Positions 1-5,352 of a DNA stretch of 7,188 nt are shown here, in pieces (within the stretch, counting starts at the first letter, position 1; every line of letters begins with the position of its first letter). The notes beneath the pieces are model-generated. The model ran no database searches, was not told the DNA's origin, and saw only the letters and a program-made list of their open reading frames with translations. This stretch comes from Burkholderiales bacterium (GTDB lineage: Bacteria; Pseudomonadota; Gammaproteobacteria; Burkholderiales; Burkholderiaceae_C). Where the stretch lies: assembly GCA_947458895.1 (NCBI GenBank), contig CANHBY010000061.1, positions 1 to 7,188 on the forward strand. The letters are read 5' to 3'. The translations under genes and the position numbers were made by a program.

Positions 1-699
1 ACGGTGGGCATCAACACGGCCAAAGTGAAGGCCGCGCTGGGTGACATGCCCATGCCACAGAATGCCTGGAGCCTGATCTTTGACCCCCAATACGTGAGCA
101 AACTCAAGGGCTGCGGCGTGAGCTTCCTGGACTCAGCCTCAGAGGTTTTGCCTGTGGCCATGCTTTACGTTGGCAAGCCCGCCTACGGCCGAAACGCGGC
201 CGACTATGAAGCGGCCTCGGCCATGCTCAAAAGCGTCAGGCCCTACGTGACGCGCTTCTCTTCATCAGGCTACATCAATGACTTGGCCGCGGGTTCGCTG
301 TGTGCCTTGATGGGCTACTCAGGCGACATCAACATTGCGCGCAACCGCGCCTTGAAGGCCAAATCGGGCGTGTCCATTGAGGCCTTGATTCCCAGCGGTG
401 GTGCCACGCTGTTCTTCGACACCATGGCCATTCCGAAGGATGCCAAAAATGTGGCCAATGCCCACAAGTTCATCAACTACATTTTGCGCCCCGAGGTGCA
501 TGCGTCGCTCACCAACAAGGTGTTCTATGCGAACCCCAACACCGCATCCATCAAGTTCGTGACCAAAGAGGTGGCCGAAAACAAAACCATCTTTTTGAGT
601 GACACCGACAAAAAACGCTTGACGCCCCCCGACGCCGTGCCGCAAGACATTCGGCGCGTGCAAACACGGGTGTTCACCAACTTCAAGGCAGGTCGCTGA
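1..699 (+). CDS. potF: Polyamine (putrescine-type) ABC transporter substrate-binding protein, C-terminal part
   Basis: Periplasmic solute-binding protein that delivers polyamines to a PotGHI-type ABC importer. The gene is cut by the left window edge: the reading frame is open from base 1, and 232 C-terminal residues of a protein usually about 370 long are visible. The internal GTG at base 4 is not the real start. Compared from memory with E. coli PotF, the segments YVSKLKGCGVSFLD (residues 31-44 of the fragment), SSGYINDLAAG (88-98), FFDTMAIP (138-145), YILRPEV (160-166) and VFYANPN (174-180) line up closely. The E of SEV (residue 48), D109 and D140 match known PotF pocket acids. The pocket Trp that precedes the GD motif in PotF appears as Tyr106. 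The next gene converges on it, so any potGHI partners would lie to the left. The family is secure; putrescine rather than spermidine or another polyamine is inferred from similarity. Confidence 0.92.
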   Translation, partial: TVGINTAKVKAALGDMPMPQNAWSLIFDPQYVSKLKGCGVSFLDSASEVLPVAMLYVGKPAYGRNAADYEAASAMLKSVRPYVTRFSSSGYINDLAAGSLCALMGYSGDINIARNRALKAKSGVSIEALIPSGGATLFFDTMAIPKDAKNVANAHKFINYILRPEVHASLTNKVFYANPNTASIKFVTKEVAENKTIFLSDTDKKRLTPPDAVPQDIRRVQTRVFTNFKAGR

Positions 700-812
700 G
701 CCGCGTCTGAGGCTGCCAATGCACAAGGGGAACGGTGGGCAAAAGCCGCTATTGAGAAGCACGGCCGAAGATCAAACGTCAATTGGCTGCATCAATAAGC
801 AGCGCGTACCAC
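700..812. other. Short convergent intergenic gap
   Basis: This 113-base gap separates two genes that end towards each other. I looked for a bidirectional terminator and found only a weak 5-bp stem (GCTGC at 786-790, GCAGC at 799-803) without a T-tract on either strand. No gene or convincing regulatory element is visible. Confidence 0.6.
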
Positions 813-1475
813 TCAGCCTTTGATCCGCTCGCAGGCTTGAGGCGCCATGCGTCCCTGAGCAAAGCGCACGGCGCGCTCGCCCTTTGCGTCTTGAAAGAAT
901 GTCCATAAGCCATTGCTGAAAACATGGGTCGAGGCGTCCTCAGCGCTCACACGTTTCAGCGTGACGCGGCTCCCATCGGAGAGCACCGCATAGGCCGCAC
1001 CAGACGCCAAGGACAGTTGAATGACTTGCTCCCCACACCGGTAGCTGGGAACAGTCTCGGGCCGCAGGGTCAAGCGTCGGCCCTCAGGCCCCGTCAGAAC
1101 GAGGGCACCGTCGGGGGCCCAAGCCAGAGTGTCAGCGCTTTGCAGGCTGCGCAGCATGCGGCCTTCCATGTCCATCAGGGCAGGCGGACACATCTTCAGG
1201 CCCGCACGCAGCGGGCCCACCTTGATCGCGCTCCCCTCCAACGAGAGGGTGCCCCCGAAAGGATTGCAACCGGCTTGGCCAGAAATTTGACCGGTCTCAC
1301 CGAACACCACCGTGAGGCGAGCGCGGTCGATCACGCCACGTTGGTCCACATCTTCCACGAGCCACACGCCCTTGAGCTCAGGATGGGGGCGTCCCTGGGT
1401 CGCATAGGCGCTCAAGACAAGCCCACTAGCGATGGTGATGAGGATGGCGAAAGGCGTGAAGAAGTGGCGCAGCAT
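813..1475 (-). CDS. Exported META (HslJ-like) plus MliC-like domain protein
   Basis: A 220-residue protein probably secreted to the periplasm. Residues 1-25 look like a signal peptide: basic start (MLRHFF), a hydrophobic stretch, then AYA before a likely signal peptidase I cut at A25/T26. There is no lipobox Cys, so it is not a lipoprotein. Residues about 32-140 match the META/HslJ fold: GQAGCNPFGG (67-75 region), then KMCPP with the second conserved Cys (C70 and C96), an acidic E104, and an LVLTGPEGRRLTL strand. Residues about 145-217 resemble an MliC domain: YRCG (C147), a repeated strand pattern, a KG at 198-199, and QACE (C215), giving the expected disulfide pair. META proteins are linked to heat shock and outer-membrane stress, and MliC proteins inhibit c-type lysozyme; neither activity is proven here. 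The start is the only plausible in-frame one, but it lacks a good Shine-Dalgarno sequence, which fits translation following uup 41 bases upstream. Confidence 0.85.
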   Translation of the reverse strand: MLRHFFTPFAILITIASGLVLSAYATQGRPHPELKGVWLVEDVDQRGVIDRARLTVVFGETGQISGQAGCNPFGGTLSLEGSAIKVGPLRAGLKMCPPALMDMEGRMLRSLQSADTLAWAPDGALVLTGPEGRRLTLRPETVPSYRCGEQVIQLSLASGAAYAVLSDGSRVTLKRVSAEDASTHVFSNGLWTFFQDAKGERAVRFAQGRMAPQACERIKG

Positions 1476-1516
1476 GATGGGTCGGGATCTTACAACGCCC
1501 TCTCGTGCAGGCCCCC

Positions 1517-3436
1517 TCAGGCCTTGGTTTGCCTGGCGTCGAGCTCTTCCCAGCGGGTCATGGCGGCCAGGAGCAGGTCGTCAATCTCGGCACAGCGGGC
1601 CTGGGCCTGGGCGGCTTTCTGGGGGTCGGTGCTGTAGATGAGGCCATCGGCCAGCAGGGCGACCAAGCTGGCTTGCTCTTTTTCGTAAGCATCAATTTGA
1701 TCTGGCAGCTGGGCCAGTTCGCGCTGCTCTTTGAAGCCGAGCTTGACCTTGGGTGCGATGCCTGTCGTCGCAGCAGATGTTGTAGACACCTTGGGCAGCT
1801 GCGCTGCGGCTGAGCTATTGACGCGGTTGTTGGTTGCTTCTCGGGCAGCCCGGCTGCGCACTTGTTGGACCTTCCAGTCTTGGTAGCCACCCTCGTATTC
1901 GCGCCACAAACCGGGCGCCTCATCACCCTCCCAGGCGATGGTGCTGGTGACGACGTTGTCTAAGAATCGGCGGTCGTGGCTGACCAGGAAGACGGTGCCA
2001 CTGTAGTTTTGCAGCAGCTCCTCGAGCAGCTCCAGGGTGTCGATGTCCAGGTCGTTGGTGGGCTCATCGAGCACCAGCACATTGGCCGGCAGCGCAAACA
2101 AGCGGGCCAACAACAGCCGGTTGCGCTCGCCACCGCTCAGGGTTCGAACAGGCGAGTTGGCACGTTCAGGCGAGAAAAGAAAATCGTTCAGGTAGCTCAT
2201 CACGTGTTTGCGCTGACCACTGATTTCCACCCATTCACTCCCTGGGCTGATGGTGTCAGCCAAGGTGGCTTCGAGGTTGAGCGTGCTGCGCATTTGATCG
2301 AAGTAGGCAACCTCGAGGCGGGCACCTTGACGCACGCTGCCGGAGCTCGGTTGCAACTCGCCCAAAATGAGCTTGAGCAGGGTGGTCTTGCCGGCACCGT
2401 TGGGGCCGATGAGGCCGACCTTGTCGCCACGAAGCAAGGTGGCATTGAACTGCTGCACGATGGGTGCGCTGGTGGGGCTCCACTGCAGGCACACATCCCT
2501 CAACTCGGCCACCAACTTGCCGCTGCGCGCACCGGCATCAACTTCAAGCCTCACCTGCCCCACCGAATCGCGCCTCTGGGCGCGTTGGCTACGGAGCACT
2601 TCCAGCCGGTGAATGCGTGCCACGCTGCGGGTGCGGCGAGCCTCCACGCCCCTGCGGATCCACACCTCCTCTTGGGCCAAGAGTTTGTCGGCACGGGCGT
2701 TGGCCAGGGCCTCGGCGGCCAGCTGATCTTCCTTGGACTGCTCGTAGGCACTGAAATTGCCTGGGAAGCTGCGCAGCTTCCCGCGATCGAGTTCAATGAT
2801 GCGGGTGGCCACGGCATCCAGAAACTCGCGGTCGTGGGTGATCAGCATCACGCTGCCTTTGAAGGCACACAGCAAAGTTTCGAGCCAAGCGATGGAGTCC
2901 AGGTCAAGGTGATTGGTGGGCTCGTCGAGCAAGAGCACATCGGGCATCGCCACGAGGGCCTGCGCCAACGCGACACGCTTTTTCAAACCGCCAGACAGCG
3001 TGCCCACTTGACGCTGCCCGTCAAGGTGCAGGCGAGCCAAGGTGGTGTCGACACGCTGCTCCCAGGTCCAGGCCTCTAGCGCTTCAATGCGTGTTTGCAA
3101 GGCATCGAGGTCGACACCGTCTTCGTGGGCTTCATACTGCGCACGCAAGGCCTTGGCTTCGGCCACACCCTCACTCACAGCTTCAAAGACTGTTTGGGCG
3201 TTGTCCAGCACAGGCTCTTGGGCCACGTAACGAATGCGCAGGCCTTGGGTGAGTTGCAACAACCCATCATCCGGCTTCTCCATGCCCGCCACAATTTTCA
3301 GCAGAGAGGATTTGCCGGCGCCGTTGCGACCGATCAGGCCCAGCCGCTCGCCGGCTTCCAGAGAGAAGGCAGCGCGGTCCAGCAGGGCGACGTGCCCATA
3401 AGCGAGTTGAGCATCAGAGAGAGATAGGACAGCCAT
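1517..3436 (-). CDS. uup: ABC-F family ATPase Uup
   Basis: A cytoplasmic, ribosome-associated ABC-F ATPase of 639 residues, close to the roughly 635 of E. coli Uup. It has two nucleotide-binding domains and no membrane segment. Domain 1 has Walker A GRNGAGKS (36-43), signature LSGG (147-150), Walker B ending in LLLDEPTNHLD (catalytic E172) and the switch His in ITHD (201). The inter-domain linker (about 230-300) carries EEVWIRRGVEARRTR, a Uup hallmark. Domain 2 has GPNGAGKT (344-351), LSGGE (433-437), LVLDEPTNDLD (E458) and VSHD (H487). After a low-complexity Ser/Ala/Thr spacer (about 538-565), a C-terminal helical region rich in Glu, Gln and Ala (566-639) matches the coiled-coil domain of Uup. 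In E. coli, Uup is tied to ribosome assembly and to suppression of transposon precise excision. The N terminus aligns with the family at ATG 3436, although the sequence before it (complement of 3437-3460) is CCTCCC-like and not a good ribosome binding site. All catalytic motifs are intact. Confidence 0.97.
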   Translation of the reverse strand: MAVLSLSDAQLAYGHVALLDRAAFSLEAGERLGLIGRNGAGKSSLLKIVAGMEKPDDGLLQLTQGLRIRYVAQEPVLDNAQTVFEAVSEGVAEAKALRAQYEAHEDGVDLDALQTRIEALEAWTWEQRVDTTLARLHLDGQRQVGTLSGGLKKRVALAQALVAMPDVLLLDEPTNHLDLDSIAWLETLLCAFKGSVMLITHDREFLDAVATRIIELDRGKLRSFPGNFSAYEQSKEDQLAAEALANARADKLLAQEEVWIRRGVEARRTRSVARIHRLEVLRSQRAQRRDSVGQVRLEVDAGARSGKLVAELRDVCLQWSPTSAPIVQQFNATLLRGDKVGLIGPNGAGKTTLLKLILGELQPSSGSVRQGARLEVAYFDQMRSTLNLEATLADTISPGSEWVEISGQRKHVMSYLNDFLFSPERANSPVRTLSGGERNRLLLARLFALPANVLVLDEPTNDLDIDTLELLEELLQNYSGTVFLVSHDRRFLDNVVTSTIAWEGDEAPGLWREYEGGYQDWKVQQVRSRAAREATNNRVNSSAAAQLPKVSTTSAATTGIAPKVKLGFKEQRELAQLPDQIDAYEKEQASLVALLADGLIYSTDPQKAAQAQARCAEIDDLLLAAMTRWEELDARQTKA

Positions 3437-3447
3437 GGCAGTGTGTA

Positions 3448-3465
3448 GGGAGGTAAGGCAGGGGG
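3448..3465 (+). promoter_or_regulatory. Tandem Shine-Dalgarno-like sites that favour the 3471 start
   Basis: Two purine-rich anti-anti-SD matches, GGGAGG at 3448-3453 and AGGGGG at 3460-3465, precede the ATG at 3471; the second has a 5-base spacer. They lie inside the frame if the upstream ATG at 3435 were used, so they argue for 3471 as the true start of the small lipoprotein gene. They also explain why the complementary strand, the uup leader, is CCTCCC-like. Confidence 0.45.
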
Positions 3466-3467
3466 CG

Positions 3468-3473
3468 ATTATG
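3468..3473 (-). promoter_or_regulatory. Candidate -10 element for uup
   Basis: On the - strand these bases read CATAAT, five of six matches to the sigma-70 -10 consensus, and lie about 30 bases before the uup start, so transcription would begin near 3461 with a leader of about 25 bases. The -35 region about 17 bases further upstream is weak (three of six matches). The element overlaps the start codon of the divergent small lipoprotein gene. This is a sequence match only. Confidence 0.25.
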
Positions 3474-3671
3474 TTGCGCCCACGAAATGTTGCTCACTCT
3501 GAGAGTGCTGCAGCATGGCAAAAGTTGCCTTGGGCTGCGCTGGCAGTGGTTGCAATGGTACTGGGCGGATGCGCCACTCGCCGGGCTGGGCCACGAGGAA
3601 TAAATGGGCACAGCTGGCGCACCGCAGTCGACAGAATGCAACACGAAAAACAAGTTAATTCATTTGTCTGA
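3471..3671 (+). CDS. Small predicted lipoprotein, hypothetical
   Basis: A 66-residue reading frame that I do not recognise as a named family. The basic N-terminal region (MLRPRN...K18) leads into a hydrophobic segment WAALAVVAMVL (21-31) and then GGCATRR; the LGGC at 31-34 is a good signal peptidase II lipobox with lipidated Cys34. The mature part would be only 33 residues, basic and polar (RRAGPRG, WRTAVDRMQHEKQ), without Asp at position +2, which fits an outer-membrane destination. Good Shine-Dalgarno matches support the ATG at 3471; an in-frame ATG at 3435 would add 12 residues but overlaps the uup start codon on the other strand. The kinase gene follows 77 bases later on the same strand, so they might share a transcript. 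The case rests on the lipobox and ribosome binding site. A chance frame in a divergent promoter region remains possible. Confidence 0.5.
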   Translation: MLRPRNVAHSESAAAWQKLPWAALAVVAMVLGGCATRRAGPRGINGHSWRTAVDRMQHEKQVNSFV

Positions 3672-3719
3672 GCCCGAAGGGTCGGTGGGACAATCAAAAT
3701 TACGAGTCTTTTGTTCACC
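3664..3719 (+). other. Possible alternative hairpins in the kinase leader
   Basis: Between the small lipoprotein gene and the kinase gene, GGTGGGACAA (3684-3693) can pair with TTGTTCACC (3711-3719) through an 8-9 bp imperfect stem with one bulge and a 17-base loop. The ACAA part of the left arm, with the G before it, can instead pair with TTGTC at 3664-3668, enclosing a CCC-GAA-GGG mini-hairpin. No T-tract follows. I could not find a convincing sigma-70 promoter here. The structure may be chance. Confidence 0.2.
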
Positions 3720-3748
3720 CCCCGGACTCAGCAACAGGGAATCGAGAC

Positions 3749-5185
3749 ATGCATCCTTCTGCAGCGAGAACCCCCAGCCAACCAGACCGTAAAGATGCCC
3801 AATTGACGAGCCCTCCGGCCTCCAAATTTCAAGACGTGGATCTGCCGCTGGATTTGGAAGAGCTGCATCGCCCCGCCAGCCTGCCCAACAAGATTGGCAA
3901 ATACCGAGTCCTCAACAAGATTGGCGATGGCGCGACCAGCGAGGTGTTTCTTTGCCGGGATGACTTTCAGGATCGTACCGTCGCCATCAAGAGAGTCAAG
4001 CCCTCTGTGGCGGGCGACCTGCTGAATGAGGGGGCCTGCTCTTTTGCAGCAGAAGCCGCTCTGGTCGGCCGATTGCAACACCCCAATGTGGTGAAGATTT
4101 TTGATGCGGTCGATGACCCGGTCGCGCCCTATCTCGTGATGGAGTATGTGGCCGGCTCGACGCTCAGGCCTCACTGCCGGTCAGACCAACTGCTGCCGCT
4201 CGATCAGATCGTCGAGCTGGCCTTCAAGTGTGCGATGGCTTTGAACTATGTGTATCGGCAAGGTTTAATCCACCGCGATGTGAAGCCGGCCAACCTGCTG
4301 ACCGTGATCAACAACGGCATCATCACCGACATCAAGGTTTCTGACTTCGGCAGCGCACTCAACCTGACTTCAGACACCACACAGATCTACCGGGTGGGTT
4401 CACTGGCTTACATGTCACCCGAACAACTTGACGGCGCCACGCTCGACTGCAGAGCGGACATGTACTCTTTGGGCGCGGTGATGTACCACCTTGTTGCCGG
4501 CCGCCCACCCTTTGATGCACAAGTGCAGTCGGCCATGATGCATCAGATTTTCAATGCCCAACCCGCACCACTGACCTCGCTGCGCCCAGACCTCTCACCC
4601 GCAGTGGACGAGTTCATCCAGCGAGCCCTTCTCAAGCGCCCCGATGAACGGCACGGCAATTGGGAACACTTCGCCCAAGGCTTGTCGCAGCTTGTGAGCA
4701 CTCAGGCTGTGCCGCGAACTCCCATGCAAGGCATGCTCGAATCAGAGCGTTTCAACCTGCTGCGCAAACTGGACTTCTTTTCAAAGTTTGGCGATGTGGA
4801 GCTCTGGGAGGTGGTGCACCGCGCGAAGTGGAAGCGGTTCAAGGCAGGGTACGCCCTCTACCGCAGGGGAGAAGAGGGCCGAAGCTTTCACATCATTGCC
4901 ACAGGTGAAGTCGAAGTTTTTCGGGATGGGGAAAAAGTTGCGCTGTTAGGCGCAGGCACCTCGGTCGGAGAAATGGCCTACCTCGCGCCCAGCGCAGAGC
5001 TCAGATTGCACAGCACGGACGTGATCGTCACAGAGATCGCTACAACCATTTCCTTCACGCCCGAAACCCTTGCGCAGGTCAACCCCAATTGCCGGCACCT
5101 GTTTGACGAAGCTTTCATTCGCGTGCTGGTGCGAAGGCTGCACGCAGCCCACGAGGCCATGGCTCACCCACGCCGGATTCTCTGA
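3749..5185 (+). CDS. Ser/Thr protein kinase with C-terminal cyclic-nucleotide-binding-like domain
   Basis: A 478-residue soluble kinase with no membrane segment or PASTA repeats, so it should act in the cytoplasm. Residues 1-48 are a polar, probably disordered leader. The kinase domain spans about 52-315: nucleotide loop IGDGATSEV (58-66, third Gly replaced by Ser), VAIK with K81, helix-C E102, HRDVKPANLL (catalytic D177, K179, N182), DFG (199-201), an activation loop with T207, S208, T210 and T211, MSPE (222-225), D237 and R297. HRD makes it an RD kinase, usually activated by activation-loop phosphorylation. Residues about 335-445 match the cNMP-binding fold: KAGYALYRRGEEGRSFHIIATGEVEVF, then GTSVGEMAYL. 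The phosphate-binding cassette keeps GE (407-408), but the usual R-A/S-A/T segment reads RLHSTDV. A clear site AGGGA (3736-3740), 8 bases before ATG 3749, supports the start. The gene converges on rodA. Substrate and ligand are unknown. Confidence 0.95.
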   Translation: MHPSAARTPSQPDRKDAQLTSPPASKFQDVDLPLDLEELHRPASLPNKIGKYRVLNKIGDGATSEVFLCRDDFQDRTVAIKRVKPSVAGDLLNEGACSFAAEAALVGRLQHPNVVKIFDAVDDPVAPYLVMEYVAGSTLRPHCRSDQLLPLDQIVELAFKCAMALNYVYRQGLIHRDVKPANLLTVINNGIITDIKVSDFGSALNLTSDTTQIYRVGSLAYMSPEQLDGATLDCRADMYSLGAVMYHLVAGRPPFDAQVQSAMMHQIFNAQPAPLTSLRPDLSPAVDEFIQRALLKRPDERHGNWEHFAQGLSQLVSTQAVPRTPMQGMLESERFNLLRKLDFFSKFGDVELWEVVHRAKWKRFKAGYALYRRGEEGRSFHIIATGEVEVFRDGEKVALLGAGTSVGEMAYLAPSAELRLHSTDVIVTEIATTISFTPETLAQVNPNCRHLFDEAFIRVLVRRLHAAHEAMAHPRRIL

Positions 5186-5352
5186 TGCGCTGTGCGATCA
5201 AGCCGATTCAGTCGCCTGATCCCTGCAACAACGTGTGCAGACGCGCTTCAACCTAGAAACGGCAGTTGGGCGCACCCGATTGAGCTGCGCTGCAACTCGA
5301 CTGACCCAAAAAGCATCACTTTTATTTGCTCCATCAAGAGCAAAACAATGTG
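5186..5352. other. Convergent intergenic gap between kinase gene and rodA
   Basis: These 167 bases separate two genes ending towards each other. The only element of note is the hairpin at 5325-5344, listed separately. Frames that cross the gap on either strand are continuations of shadows of rodA and have unlikely compositions rich in Cys, His and Arg. Confidence 0.6.
5325..5344 (-). terminator. Candidate hairpin after rodA
   Basis: TTTGCTC (5325-5331) and GAGCAAA (5338-5344) form a perfect 7-bp stem around a 6-base loop, beginning 8 bases past the rodA stop codon. On the rodA transcript the stem is followed by TAAAAG rather than a T-run, and on the kinase side by ACAATG, so it is not a canonical intrinsic terminator in either direction. 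It might end or stabilise the 3' end of the rodA mRNA. Confidence 0.3.

Noticed and set aside
786..803. Possible terminator between the potF-like gene and the META-MliC gene
   Set aside because: The stem is only 5 bp with an 8-base loop and no T-tract on either strand.
924..1637. A 237-residue open frame on the + strand opposite the META-MliC gene and the end of uup
   Set aside because: It has no domain or signal peptide, crosses two well-supported - strand genes, and has the Arg/His/Gln composition of an antisense frame.
1976..3079. A 367-residue open frame on the + strand opposite uup
   Set aside because: It lies wholly antisense to uup, whose two ABC domains are intact; its translation is rich in Gln, His and Gly with no recognisable domain, as expected for a shadow frame in G+C-rich DNA.
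3414..3718. Two overlapping - strand frames of 79 and 74 residues opposite the small lipoprotein gene
   Set aside because: Neither has a good ribosome binding site or a recognisable motif, and one overlaps the uup start; the lipobox frame on the + strand is better supported.
3728..4174. A 148-residue - strand frame opposite the kinase N-terminal region
   Set aside because: It is antisense to the kinase domain motifs and has no recognisable domain or ribosome binding site.
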